Below are positions 17,086-25,397 of a stretch of DNA of 44,851 nucleotides, in pieces. The first letter of the stretch is position 1. Every line of letters begins with the position of its first letter. This DNA comes from Palsa-870 sp039935415. GTDB lineage: Bacteria > Chloroflexota > Dormibacteria > Dormibacterales > Dormibacteraceae. The translations under genes were made by a program, and so were the position numbers. Under the pieces are notes generated by a model. It was not told the DNA's origin and ran no database searches. It saw nothing but the letters and a program-made list of their open reading frames with translations. The stretch is from assembly GCA_039935415.1 (NCBI GenBank), contig JBDTKH010000049.1, forward strand, positions 1 to 44,851. Direction: 5' to 3'.

Positions 17086-17137
17086 CCGCCGAGCGATGAG
17101 GACGCTCCAAAGTGTCGCAGCCTTGTCAAATCCCCGG

Positions 17138-17581
17138 CTACTTCGGGGCGATCGCCTCGTCCCAGCTCGAAACGTCCGCGCCGTCCGGGTGATCGTTCAC
17201 GAAGTCGAACGGCTGCACGAGCTCCCTCAGCGCAAGCTCGTAGTGGAAGTTGCCCGCATCCTTTCCCGTTCCGACGATCAGGAACGAGGCGGTCCCACCT
17301 GCCGGCAGGTCGCCACATTCGAACGCCGCAGAGTCGGCTGCCAGCGTACATCCGCCGAGGTCGGACACTGTGTGGCGCTCGTACCACTTGTCTGCCGACA
17401 TGAAGACAAGGCCCAGCTGCGGGATCGCCGGCCCGGTGTTCGTCACCTTGACCAGGAGCTGGGCCATGCCGCCGACCACCGTGGTGTTCGTGGCCTCCGC
17501 ATCGACCGTCGCCGTGAAGTGGGGCGGGTCGGCGCAGACCGAGAGCAAGATCATGAAAACGACAAGGCCGGCGAGCTTCAC
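17138..17581 (-). CDS. small lipoprotein with an Ig-like/CARDB-type domain
   Basis: The 147-residue protein begins with a signal peptide and lipobox, VVFMILLSVC, cleaved before Cys16. The rest is beta-rich. ATNTTVVGGMAQLLVKVTNTG is typical of domains that hold surface or secreted modules (written here as ATNTTVVGG and AQLLVKVTNTG). Two further Cys (in GGCTLAADSAAFECGD) may form a disulfide. It would be anchored on the outer face of the membrane. The function is unknown. Confidence 0.75.
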   Translation of the reverse strand: MKLAGLVVFMILLSVCADPPHFTATVDAEATNTTVVGGMAQLLVKVTNTGPAIPQLGLVFMSADKWYERHTVSDLGGCTLAADSAAFECGDLPAGGTASFLIVGTGKDAGNFHYELALRELVQPFDFVNDHPDGADVSSWDEAIAPK

Positions 17582-17695
17582 CCCAGTTCTTCCTTAACCC
17601 TTCACTAGACGAAATCGGTAAGCGAATATTCTGGGCGCGTTGCACGGGGTCGAGATGGGCGTAACGTCCTGCGGTTTGAGTTCGTTTCAAGCCGC

Positions 17696-18916
17696 ATGAG
17701 GAGGGGGTGGGTACTCATCGGATTGCTGCTGGCCGTCACCGGTTGCGCAGCGAACGGGCCTGCCGTGGCCCACTCGAGCCCATCGAGCTCGCCGAGCGCT
17801 TCGGCCAGCCCATCCCCGAGCCCGAGTGCCAGCCCCTCGGCAAGCCCTAGCCCGTCGCCCTCCCCGAGCGCGCCTGCGAGCCCGATCCCGGTGCCCGCCT
17901 GGGCGGCCATGCACGCGACCTGCACCTCCGGCCCGTCGACCCAGGAGGCACTGCTCGTCATGCAGGGCTCGACCAGCCCGATCCTCGCCGACGTCACGGA
18001 CGCCCGAAACCCGAAGCAGATCTGCTCGATCAGCGGGGCGTGGTCGCCCCAGATGGTGACGCAGACCATGATCTCCTGGTCGGCGACGCAGGGGTCTCCT
18101 GGCACTCCGGGTGACAGCGTGATCGTGGCCCTGGACCTCTTCACCGGCACGTCGTCGGTAGTGGCCGAGTGGTCGGGAGGCAATTTCCTCGACGGCCTGC
18201 ATGCGTGGAGCCCCGACCGCGGCTTTCTCGCCTACGTGACGTCCGACCCCGGCGCCGTGCACCTCCACGTCCTCAGCGGGGGAGGCGACCGGGTCGTCTC
18301 TACCCTCGGCGCGGTACCCGGCCGCGGCGTCAACCCCAGCGAGGACGACGCGTTCCTCGGGTTCTCGCCGGACGGCGCGTACTTCGCGTTCGTGCAGACG
18401 TTCACTGCATCTGGCGACCACCTCCAGATTCGCCGCACCACCGACGGCAGCTCCGCGTACTCGCAGGGCTCGGGCACCATGGCCACGTGGGGGAGCACCG
18501 GCAGCCACCTCTACTTCCGGGCGCCCCTCGCCACTGTGGTCAGCATCTGGGATGCGAGTGGTGGAGTCTCGCAGGCCTTCGGCCAGCAGCTGCCTTGGAT
18601 TCGGCCCCGCGCCGACGCGGGAGATGACAACCTGGCCTTCACCGTGCGCGACTCGAGCGGCACGCCGCACGCCTGGGTCTTCGGGAACGGCGGGCGCTCG
18701 GGTGGCGCTTTGCCCAATGTCCGCTCGTCACCGGTCTGGCTGAACGGGACCGCAGTCCTTTATTTGGAGGAGGCCCCCTGCGGGGCCAACTGTGGCCCCG
18801 GCCCTGCAACCCAGCCCGACGGCAAGACATTCACCTACGACGTCGGCACGCAGGTCGAGTCGACATCTCGGATCAGCCAGGCGCTGGGCGCATGGCCGAG
18901 GCCGGGTCAGGTATGA
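17696..18916 (+). CDS. Ser/Pro-rich lipoprotein with a beta-propeller-like domain
   Basis: The 406-residue protein has a lipobox signal peptide (LLLAVTGC). A 40-residue linker of Ser-Pro and Ala-Ser-Pro repeats (nucleotides about 17777-17880) follows. The globular part has recurring blade-like segments such as SPDRGFLAYVTSDP, SPDGAYFAFV and WGSTGSHLYF, reminiscent of TolB/WD40-like propellers. It is probably a cell-wall-spanning surface lipoprotein that binds a ligand or protein. The linker is low-complexity and may vary in length between strains. It is followed closely by the anchored coiled-coil protein at 18943. Confidence 0.78.
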   Translation: MRRGWVLIGLLLAVTGCAANGPAVAHSSPSSSPSASASPSPSPSASPSASPSPSPSPSAPASPIPVPAWAAMHATCTSGPSTQEALLVMQGSTSPILADVTDARNPKQICSISGAWSPQMVTQTMISWSATQGSPGTPGDSVIVALDLFTGTSSVVAEWSGGNFLDGLHAWSPDRGFLAYVTSDPGAVHLHVLSGGGDRVVSTLGAVPGRGVNPSEDDAFLGFSPDGAYFAFVQTFTASGDHLQIRRTTDGSSAYSQGSGTMATWGSTGSHLYFRAPLATVVSIWDASGGVSQAFGQQLPWIRPRADAGDDNLAFTVRDSSGTPHAWVFGNGGRSGGALPNVRSSPVWLNGTAVLYLEEAPCGANCGPGPATQPDGKTFTYDVGTQVESTSRISQALGAWPRPGQV

Positions 18917-18942
18917 GATTTGACCGTCCAGGGAGTGCGATC

Positions 18943-19683
18943 ATGACTGCGACCGAAATGGAGACGACCTCGCCCACCGCAGAACAGGAATCGCTGGCGC
19001 CGATCGAGCAGTATTCGCCACCGGCGGCGAAGCTGCCTTCCGCCTGGCGGACGATTCGCATGCCCAGCGGCCGCCGCCTGTGGACGGCTGCCCTCGCAGC
19101 GGCCTTGCTCGTCACCGCAGGCGGTCTGGGGCTCCTGTACGTGGACGACACCAACTACCAGAACGCGGCTCGCGCCCTCGCCATTGAGAACGAGCAGCTG
19201 ACGGGCCGGAACCAGAACCTCGACACCGCCCTCACGGCCACTCAGACCAAGCTGACCGCCTCGCAAGCACAGGTGACGAACCTCACCACCGAGCTGGCGC
19301 ACCCGACCCTCGGCATCTGGAACGTCCCGCAGACGATCACCGGACCCGACTACTACCTCGCGGCGGGAGTGCCCGACACGTTCACCTATCACCTGAAGCT
19401 GACTTCCAGCGGCCCGATTCGAATCAGCATCATGTCGATCAAGCAGTTCGGCGCCGCCATCGGTTGTGTTGAGAACGGCCGGGGCAACACCAACTACTGC
19501 ATGTACTACTCGGGCAGCGAGATCGGCTGGCTCAACATCACGAGCTTGAACTACGACTTCCACAAAGCTGAAGGCTGCGCCGCGTACATCGCCGTCATCA
19601 CGGCGGGGAGTCAGGTGACTATCACGCCCGACGTCAGCGTGACATACAACCCGGCCCCCGCCGCCACAGGAGCTTGCGCCTAA
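18943..19683 (+). CDS. membrane-anchored coiled-coil protein, extracellular domain
   Basis: The 246-residue protein has a cytoplasmic N terminus of about 45 residues and a single helix (LWTAALAAALLVTAGGLGLL). A coiled coil follows (IENEQLTGRNQNLDTALTAT and then QTKLTASQAQVTNLTTEL). A C-terminal beta domain contains four Cys, probably two disulfides. GGGAG-like sequence 8 bases upstream supports ATG 18943 rather than the open frame from 18892. I recognise no family. It may form a surface module with the preceding lipoprotein. Confidence 0.7.
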   Translation: MTATEMETTSPTAEQESLAPIEQYSPPAAKLPSAWRTIRMPSGRRLWTAALAAALLVTAGGLGLLYVDDTNYQNAARALAIENEQLTGRNQNLDTALTATQTKLTASQAQVTNLTTELAHPTLGIWNVPQTITGPDYYLAAGVPDTFTYHLKLTSSGPIRISIMSIKQFGAAIGCVENGRGNTNYCMYYSGSEIGWLNITSLNYDFHKAEGCAAYIAVITAGSQVTITPDVSVTYNPAPAATGACA

Positions 19684-19689
19684 ATACAT

Positions 19690-19783
19690 AAGTCACCTCC
19701 CCCGTCCACTGGGGTCCCCGCGCGCAGCGCGGGAGTGAGCCGATAGTGCCGGGTGGGGGTGATGGGCTCCTCCTAGACGTCTA
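19690..19783. repeat. intergenic hairpin-forming repeat and palindrome
   Basis: CACCTCCCCCGTCCACTGGGG, read as CACCTCCCCC and CACTGGGG, is followed by CCCGCGCGCAGCGCGGG and GCCGGGTGGGGG. This is the same order of elements as in the repeats at 26181 and 36053. A separate perfect palindrome, TAGACGTCTA, is at 19774-19783. It lies between the coiled-coil gene and the DtxR operon and could end transcription. Confidence 0.5.
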
Positions 19784-19805
19784 AGAATGCAATCTGGCCC
19801 AAAAG

Positions 19806-19824
19806 TTAGGCTATCCTATCTTTA
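19806..19824 (+). promoter_or_regulatory. DtxR/IdeR-like iron or manganese box
   Basis: TTAGGCTATCCTATCTTTA matches the 19-base DtxR/IdeR consensus at 14 of 19 positions by my count. It lies 47 bases before the DtxR-family gene, where it would allow metal-dependent autorepression of the regulator and the Nramp transporter. Confidence 0.65.
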
Positions 19825-19870
19825 GTGGTAGGCATACCCGCGATCGGAATCAGGACTATCTAGGCTGCAA

Positions 19871-20554
19871 TTGGTCGATCAGCTCGAGCGCCGCAGCAAC
19901 TTCACCCGCTCGCAGGAGGATTACCTCAAGGCCCTCTACCAGCTCCACGGCGACCACCGTCCGGTACCGACCCGCGAGCTTGCCCAGCGCCTCGGCATCT
20001 CCTCCCCGAGCGTGAGCGAGATGGTCGCGCGGCTCTCCGCGCAGGGCCTCGTCGTGCACGACCGATACCGCGGCCAGCAGCTCACGCGCGAGGGCCGCAA
20101 GGTCGCCCTCGAGCTTGTCCGGCACCACCGCCTGCTCGAGATGTTCCTGGTCCAGGTCCTCGGCTACAGCCTGGACGAGGTCCACGACGAGGCCGAGCGT
20201 CTCGAGCACGTCATCTCCGAGCGCATGGAGCAGCGGATCTTCGAGCTCCTGGGCCGCCCCGAGCTGGACCCCCACGGCCACGCAATCCCGACACTCGGCG
20301 GCAAGGTCCGCCCCCTGAGTGATCGGCCGCTGAGCGAGTGCCGTGCCGGCGAGAAAGTGGTCGTGCAGGGCGTCTCCGACGACGATCCAGGCCGGCTGCG
20401 CGAGCTGGAGCGCCGCGGCCTGCTGCCCGGAACCCGCATCGAGGTCGTCGAGGAGAGCAAGTTCGAGGGCCCGATCGGCGTTCGGATCAAAGGCCGCCGC
20501 GTGAGCGTCCCGTTGGGCCTAGCGCGTGCCATGTTCGTCGAGGAGGTTCACTGA
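19871..20554 (+). CDS. DtxR/MntR-family metal-dependent regulator
   Basis: The 227-residue protein has the three DtxR parts. The N-terminal winged helix includes the recognition segment LGISSPSVSEMVARL. A dimerisation and metal domain reads HHRLLEMFL and VHDEAERLEHVISERM, holding the His/Glu ligands. A C-terminal SH3/FeoA-like domain is near residues 150-225. The start is TTG 19871. It overlaps the Nramp gene by 1 base, so it most likely senses the transported metal. Manganese is favoured because of the Nramp partner, iron is possible. The upstream DtxR box supports autoregulation. Confidence 0.9.
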   Translation: MVDQLERRSNFTRSQEDYLKALYQLHGDHRPVPTRELAQRLGISSPSVSEMVARLSAQGLVVHDRYRGQQLTREGRKVALELVRHHRLLEMFLVQVLGYSLDEVHDEAERLEHVISERMEQRIFELLGRPELDPHGHAIPTLGGKVRPLSDRPLSECRAGEKVVVQGVSDDDPGRLRELERRGLLPGTRIEVVEESKFEGPIGVRIKGRRVSVPLGLARAMFVEEVH

Positions 20555-21891
20555 TGGCGCTCAAGGCGGCCAAGGCGGTCGCCCTCAAGAAGCCGTCGCA
20601 GGTTCTTGACGTCGAAAACGCCCTGCCCGGCGAGCTGCGAGTCCTCCGCGCCGCCGAGCGCTCGCTCACCGGCGAGCGGCGCGGCATTCGGGCGGTCCTG
20701 CCGTTCCTCGGACCGGCCTTCATCGCGGCGGTCGCCTATGTGGACCCCGGCAACTTCGCCACCAACATGGCCGGCGGCTCGCAGTTCGGCTACATGCTGC
20801 TGTGGGTGGTGCTCGCGGCCAACCTGATGGCGATGCTCATCCAGTCGATGAGCGCCAAGCTCGGCATCGCGACCGGCCGCAGCCTTCCAGAGGTCTGCCG
20901 CGACCGATTCCCGCGCCGGGTCGTCTTCTTCCTTTGGATCCAGGCGGAGCTCATCGCGATGGCCACCGACCTGGCCGAGTTCGTCGGCGCGGCCCTCGGC
21001 CTGAACCTCGTGTTCGGCATCCCGCTGTTCATCGCCGGCCTGCTCACGGGCCTCATCGCCTTCGCGATCCTCGGACTGCAGGCGTGGGGTTTCCGCCAGC
21101 TGGAGGCGACGATCAGCGGCCTAGTCGGCTTGATCGTGATCGCGTTCGGCCTGGAGGTCTTCCGGAGCAACCCGGCATGGGGCAGCGTGCTGGGCAGTAC
21201 GTTCGTGCCGCACCTCGACGGCAACGCCTCGTTGCTCCTCGCGGTCGGCATCCTAGGCGCCACCGTCATGCCGCACGTCATCTACCTGCACTCGGCGCTC
21301 ACGCAGAAGCGCATCGTCGGCGCCAACCCGGAAGCCAAGCGCAAGATCTTCCGGTTCGAGCTGATCGACGTCGTGATCGCGATGGGCATCGCTGGACTCA
21401 TCAACCTCGCGATGTTGACGACCGCGGCCGCCGTGTTTCACGCGCGGGGCCTGACCGGCGTCGGCAGCGACCTGACCCAGGTCTTCCACGGCCTCGACAA
21501 GTACCTCGGAGCGCACAGCGGCATCGTGTTCGGCGTCGCGCTGCTGGCCTCCGGTATCTCCTCGGCGTCGGTGGGCACCCTGGCCGGCCAGGTGGTCATG
21601 CAGGGCTTCATCCGCCGCCGGATCTCGATCTTCCTGCGCCGCGCGATCACCATGGTGCCGGCGATGATCGTGATCGGGATCCACTTCGACCCGTCGCGCG
21701 CCCTTGTCCTGAGCCAGGTCTTCCTGTCATTCGGGATCCCTTTCGCACTGATCCCGCTCGTGATCTTCGCGCGCGACCCGAAGCTCATGGGCAACCTGGT
21801 CAACCACCGGGTGACGAACTGGGCCGCCTACAGCGTCGCCGCCGTGATCATCGTCCTGAACGCGTTCCTTCTGGTCCAGACGTTCTTCTAA
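20554..21891 (+). CDS. mntH: Nramp-family divalent metal transporter
   Basis: The 445-residue membrane protein has eleven hydrophobic helices. TM1 carries the metal-binding DPGN (residues 64-67), and TM6 has the matching ATVMPH (Met239 and His241 region). Both are the hallmark of manganese/iron/proton symporters. AGGSQFGYMLLW and SAKLGIATG are also conserved. AGGAGG-type sequence at 20541-20546 sets the start at ATG 20554, within a TGATG overlap with the regulator gene. The 55-residue cytoplasmic N terminus is longer than in E. coli MntH. Confidence 0.92.
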   Translation: MALKAAKAVALKKPSQVLDVENALPGELRVLRAAERSLTGERRGIRAVLPFLGPAFIAAVAYVDPGNFATNMAGGSQFGYMLLWVVLAANLMAMLIQSMSAKLGIATGRSLPEVCRDRFPRRVVFFLWIQAELIAMATDLAEFVGAALGLNLVFGIPLFIAGLLTGLIAFAILGLQAWGFRQLEATISGLVGLIVIAFGLEVFRSNPAWGSVLGSTFVPHLDGNASLLLAVGILGATVMPHVIYLHSALTQKRIVGANPEAKRKIFRFELIDVVIAMGIAGLINLAMLTTAAAVFHARGLTGVGSDLTQVFHGLDKYLGAHSGIVFGVALLASGISSASVGTLAGQVVMQGFIRRRISIFLRRAITMVPAMIVIGIHFDPSRALVLSQVFLSFGIPFALIPLVIFARDPKLMGNLVNHRVTNWAAYSVAAVIIVLNAFLLVQTFF

Positions 21892-21901
21892 GCTCACCTC
21901 C

Positions 21902-22948
21902 GTGAAGCTCGGCGTCGCGGTCGGTTACTGGGGTTTTGGGCAGACTGCAGCCGACCAGCTCGACATCGCCCGCGCCGCTGAGGACCTCGGTTACGACTCG
22001 GTGTGGACGGCCGAAGCATACGGCTCCGATGCCGCGACGGTCCTGGCCTGGCTCGCCGCCGGCACGACGCGCATCAAGCTGGGCGCCGGCATCTTCCAGA
22101 TCCCCGCCCGTAGCGCGGCGATGACCGCGATGACCGCCGCCACCATCGACAACCTTTCAGGCGGGCGGATGCTCCTCGGTCTGGGCACCTCAGGGCCGCA
22201 GGTGTCCGAGGGCTGGCACGGAGTGAGGTTCGCCAGGCAGCTGCAGCGCACGCGCGACTACGTCGCCGTCGTGCGGATGGCGCTGGCGCACCAGAAGGTC
22301 GAGTACCACGGCGAGACGATCGACCTGCCGCTGCCCGACGGGCCCGGAAAGGTGCTCAAGCTGACCATCAGGCCGGTGCAGAAGCAGATCCCGATCTACC
22401 TCGCTGCGCTGGGCCCGAAGAACGTGGCGCTGGCGGGGGAGATCGCCGACGGCTGGATGCCGGTGCTGTTCTCGCCGGAGCACACGGCAGCTCTGCGACA
22501 GCCGCTGGAGGAGGGGGCGGCGCGGGCCGGTCGGACGCTGGACGGCTTCATGATCTGCCCGACCGTGAACGTGATGATCAGCGATGACATCGAATCCGCC
22601 CGCAGCGCGATGCGCCCTTTCCTCGCCCTCTACGTCGGGGGCATGGGCTCCCGCGAGCAGAACTTCTACAACCGGCTGGTTTCAACCTACGGCTTCGAGC
22701 GCGAGGCGCGTGAAGTACAGGATCTCTACCTGGCCGGACACGCCACCGACGCGGGAGCGGCGCTCAGCGACGACTTGATCGACGCGGTGAGCATCGTCGG
22801 GCCGCGGGAGGTTGCCAGGGAGAAGATCCGGGCGTTCCGCGACGCCGGCGTCGACACGCTGATCGTGTCCGGGATGGCGATGGACAACGCGCAGCGAATC
22901 GAGCAGCTCCAGCTGGTGGCGGAGCTGAACGCGGAGCTCGACAGGTAG
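21902..22948 (+). CDS. LLM-class flavin/F420-dependent oxidoreductase
   Basis: The 348-residue TIM-barrel protein has the luciferase-like layout: LGYDSVWTAEAYGSDAAT, then IKLGAGIFQIPARSAAMTA and LGTSGPQVSEGWHG. IYLAALGPKNVALAGEIADG closes the core. The last two segments are typical of the F420-dependent (methylene-H4MPT-reductase-like) subgroup rather than FMN luciferases. It would use reduced F420 or oxidise it with an unknown substrate. F420 use is consistent with actinobacterial-type organisms. The GTG start is 10 bases after the Nramp stop, so it may be read through from that operon. Confidence 0.88.
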   Translation: MKLGVAVGYWGFGQTAADQLDIARAAEDLGYDSVWTAEAYGSDAATVLAWLAAGTTRIKLGAGIFQIPARSAAMTAMTAATIDNLSGGRMLLGLGTSGPQVSEGWHGVRFARQLQRTRDYVAVVRMALAHQKVEYHGETIDLPLPDGPGKVLKLTIRPVQKQIPIYLAALGPKNVALAGEIADGWMPVLFSPEHTAALRQPLEEGAARAGRTLDGFMICPTVNVMISDDIESARSAMRPFLALYVGGMGSREQNFYNRLVSTYGFEREAREVQDLYLAGHATDAGAALSDDLIDAVSIVGPREVAREKIRAFRDAGVDTLIVSGMAMDNAQRIEQLQLVAELNAELDR

Positions 22949-22974
22949 GACTTTCGTTCCGTCTTGGCATGTAC

Positions 22975-23003
22975 TTGCCATTTTGGAAAGTGAGTGCTAT
23001 CGT
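22975..23003 (+). promoter_or_regulatory. promoter for the membrane protein/winged-helix operon
   Basis: TTGCCA at 22975-22980 and TATCGT at 22998-23003 are 17 bases apart. The start point at about 23010 falls 2 bases before GTG 23012. The nearby GGCA-TGTACT-TGCC inverted repeat (22965-22979 area) may be an operator. Confidence 0.5.
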
Positions 23004-23011
23004 GGGTGCTA

Positions 23012-23458
23012 GTGGACCAGGTGACTCCCACTCCGATCGAGGCTCGTGCCGCGCTCGCGGAAGCCGGCAGCCACGCTGCGGCAATGCGCCGCACGGATGG
23101 TCAGCTGGTGCGGATCCTCCTGGCCCTTGCGTCCACGTACCTGCTGGTTGCGGTCGTCATGGGGCTCTTTCCTCACGGAGGGTCTGTCTTTGCGGGGCTG
23201 GCTCTGGCGGTCATCGTCGTCGGCGGGTTGACGGCGATGCTGGTGATGTTCTGGCGAATTCGGGCCTACAGCCGGAACGGCATCCTGCGCTTCTCCCTGG
23301 CGGCTGCGGCGTTCACCTGGTGGAACGCGGTCGTGGTGGGTGTGAGCTCATGGAGCGGTTGGTGGAGCCAGCACCAGCCCGCCACGCACTTCTCCGTGAG
23401 CGCGCTGGTGGCCGTCGTTCCATTGATCGTCGCGGCGTGGCTGATCGGGCGGCGTTGA
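23012..23458 (+). CDS. membrane protein paired with a winged-helix regulator
   Basis: The 148-residue protein has a 30-residue helical cytoplasmic start and four hydrophobic segments: LVRILLALASTYLLVAVVMG, then FAGLALAVIVVGGLTAMLV, AAAAFTWWNAVVVGVSS, and VSALVAVVPLIVAAWLIG. The frame is open from 22994, but that codon lies within the -10 region of the promoter at 22975-23003, so GTG 23012 is preferred, probably leaderless. Such small membrane proteins often occur just before a PF13601-type regulator, as here, possibly as its sensor. The function is unknown. Confidence 0.72.
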   Translation: MDQVTPTPIEARAALAEAGSHAAAMRRTDGQLVRILLALASTYLLVAVVMGLFPHGGSVFAGLALAVIVVGGLTAMLVMFWRIRAYSRNGILRFSLAAAAFTWWNAVVVGVSSWSGWWSQHQPATHFSVSALVAVVPLIVAAWLIGRR

Positions 23459-23793
23459 GGCATCCGCGCCACGAGCTGGACGATCTGTTCGGTCATCCGG
23501 TCCGCTTTTCGATAATGGCCCTGCTCGCAGCCGCCACCAGTGCCGAGTTCAGCTTCGTCCGCGATCGGGTGGAGGTCACGGACTCGATGCTGTCCAAGCA
23601 GGTGAGCAGCCTCGAGCAGGCAGGCTACGTGAAGGTGGACAAGAGTTTCGTGGGAAAGCGTCCTCGCACCTGGCTCTCACTGACCAAGCCCGGGCGACGC
23701 ACGTTTGACCGCCATTTGAACGCGTTGCGAGAGATCGCCGAAGGCGATGTCGTGCTCGCCGGAGCGCGTACGCTGGCCCGCGCGAGACCATGA
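23437..23793 (+). CDS. winged-helix transcriptional regulator (PF13601-like)
   Basis: The roughly 118-residue protein reads ELDDLFGHPVRFSIMALLAA, then a helix-turn-helix in VTDSMLSKQVSSLEQAGYV and the wing KSFVGKRPRTWLSLTKPG. These segments match the small MarR/ArsR-like winged-helix family. Starts at GTG 23437 or TTG 23455 are possible; either overlaps the membrane gene and means coupled translation. It also overlaps the acyl-CoA dehydrogenase start by 4 bases (ATGA), so all three genes are one operon. Confidence 0.85.
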   Translation: MADRAALRHPRHELDDLFGHPVRFSIMALLAAATSAEFSFVRDRVEVTDSMLSKQVSSLEQAGYVKVDKSFVGKRPRTWLSLTKPGRRTFDRHLNALREIAEGDVVLAGARTLARARP

Positions 23794-25397
23794 ACCAGCC
23801 CCCTCCGCTCGTCGACTACAACCTTTTCGAGGCCGATGCGCCCCTTCGCGAGGCGCTCGAGCGCGAAGGGGCGTCGTGGGCCGAGCCCCTGGTGAGCGAT
23901 CTCGGCCGGCTCGCGGGCACCCAGGAGGCGATCGATTGGGGTTTCCAGGCCAACGCGAACCCGCCGCAGCTGCGCACGCACGACAGGTTCGGCAACCGCA
24001 TCGACGAGGTCGAGTTCCACCCGGCATGGCACCGCCTGATGGAGGTCGCCATCGGCCACGGGCTTCACGCCATGCCCTGGCGCGAGCCGCGCCCGGGCGC
24101 CCATGCCGCACGCGCGGCCGGGTTCTACATCTGGTCGCAGGTCGAGGGCGGTCACGGTTGTCCTGTCTCGATGACCTACGCGGTCATCCCGGCGCTGCGC
24201 AAGCAGAAGAACCTCGCCGAGCAATGGGAACCACTCATCACGACTCTCGAGTACGACCCGGGTCTTCGCCCGGCCTCCACCAAGCGCGGGGTCCTGTTCG
24301 GCATGGCGATGACCGAAAGGCAGGGTGGCTCGGACGTGCGCAGCAACACGACGCGGGCCGTTCCGACCGGCACGGACGGCGCGTACCTGCTCACCGGTTC
24401 GAAGTGGTTCTGCTCGGCTCCGATGTGCGACGCGTTTCTCGTCCTCGCGCAGGCGCCGGGCGGGCTCTCGTGCTTCCTGCTGCCCCGCGTCCTGCCCGAC
24501 GGCACGCGCAACAACTTCCGCATCGAGCGGCTGAAGGACAAGCTCGGGAACCGCTCGAATGCATCCGCGGAGATCGAGCTGGACCACGCGTGGGCGGTCC
24601 TGGTCGGGGAGGAGGGAAGAGGCGTTCGAACGATCATCGAGATGGTCAACCACACCCGGCTCGACTGCGTGATCGGGTCGGCCTCGCTCATGCGGCAGGC
24701 GGTCGCCCAGGCCACCCATCACACTGCACACCGGAGCGCGTTCGGAAAGCTGCTCACCGATCAACCGCTCATGGCCAACGTGCTCGCGGACATGGCCGTG
24801 GAGTCGGAGGCGACGACGATCCTGATGATGCGGCTCGCCGCCGCGTTCGATCGGGAGACCGACCCTGCCGAGACCGATTTCCGGCGCCTCGCGCTGGCCA
24901 TCGCGAAGTACTGGACCTGCAAGCGCGCGGTCGCCGTCGTGGCGGAGGCGCTCGAGTGTCACGGCGGAAACGGCTACGTCGAAGAGTCGATCCTGCCGCG
25001 GCTGTATCGCGAGGCGCCCGTCAACTCGATCTGGGAGGGCTCCGGCAACGTCAACGCGCTGGACGTGCTGCGCGCGATGGCCCGCGCGCCAGAGTCGGTC
25101 GAGGCCTTCTTCGCCGAGGTCAAGAAGGGATCAGATCCACGGTTGGACAAAGCCGTGGTGGAGCTACGGCGCGAGCTCACCGATTCGGCTGAGCCAGAAT
25201 CGCGCGCCCGCCGGATCGTGGAGCGCATGGCAATCGTTCTGCAGGGTTCGCTCCTGCTTAGGCATGGAGACCCTGCCGTCGCGGAGGCCTTCTGTGCCTC
25301 GCGCCTGGGTGGCGATTGGGGCCACACGTTCGGCACTCTGTCTGCGGGCATGAAACTCCAGTCGGTGATCGAGCGGCACCGGCCGCGTTATCAGTAG
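23790..25397 (+). CDS. acyl-CoA dehydrogenase, AidB-like
   Basis: The 535-residue flavoprotein is of the long AidB type rather than the 380-residue beta-oxidation type. The FAD/substrate core includes GMAMTERQGGSDVRSNTTRA and LTGSKWFCSAPMCDAF, then HTAHRSAFGKLL. The loop LECHGGNGYVEESILPRLYR is characteristic of AidB. The C-terminal helical domain of about 100 residues is also present. E. coli AidB binds DNA and is induced by alkylation stress; many relatives are simply acyl-CoA dehydrogenases. It is coupled to the winged-helix regulator and followed directly by otsB. Confidence 0.9.
   Translation: MNQPPPLVDYNLFEADAPLREALEREGASWAEPLVSDLGRLAGTQEAIDWGFQANANPPQLRTHDRFGNRIDEVEFHPAWHRLMEVAIGHGLHAMPWREPRPGAHAARAAGFYIWSQVEGGHGCPVSMTYAVIPALRKQKNLAEQWEPLITTLEYDPGLRPASTKRGVLFGMAMTERQGGSDVRSNTTRAVPTGTDGAYLLTGSKWFCSAPMCDAFLVLAQAPGGLSCFLLPRVLPDGTRNNFRIERLKDKLGNRSNASAEIELDHAWAVLVGEEGRGVRTIIEMVNHTRLDCVIGSASLMRQAVAQATHHTAHRSAFGKLLTDQPLMANVLADMAVESEATTILMMRLAAAFDRETDPAETDFRRLALAIAKYWTCKRAVAVVAEALECHGGNGYVEESILPRLYREAPVNSIWEGSGNVNALDVLRAMARAPESVEAFFAEVKKGSDPRLDKAVVELRRELTDSAEPESRARRIVERMAIVLQGSLLLRHGDPAVAEAFCASRLGGDWGHTFGTLSAGMKLQSVIERHRPRYQ

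Noticed and set aside
17777..17880. Short repeated units as a CRISPR array
   Set aside because: They are in-frame Ser/Pro codon repeats of a lipoprotein linker without spacers. The 27-base repeat at 37828 is likewise in-frame coding.
20338..20553. Longer N terminus for the Nramp protein
   Set aside because: The extension lies wholly over the DtxR gene, is Arg/Pro-rich and has no transmembrane pattern. ATG 20554 has a good ribosome site.
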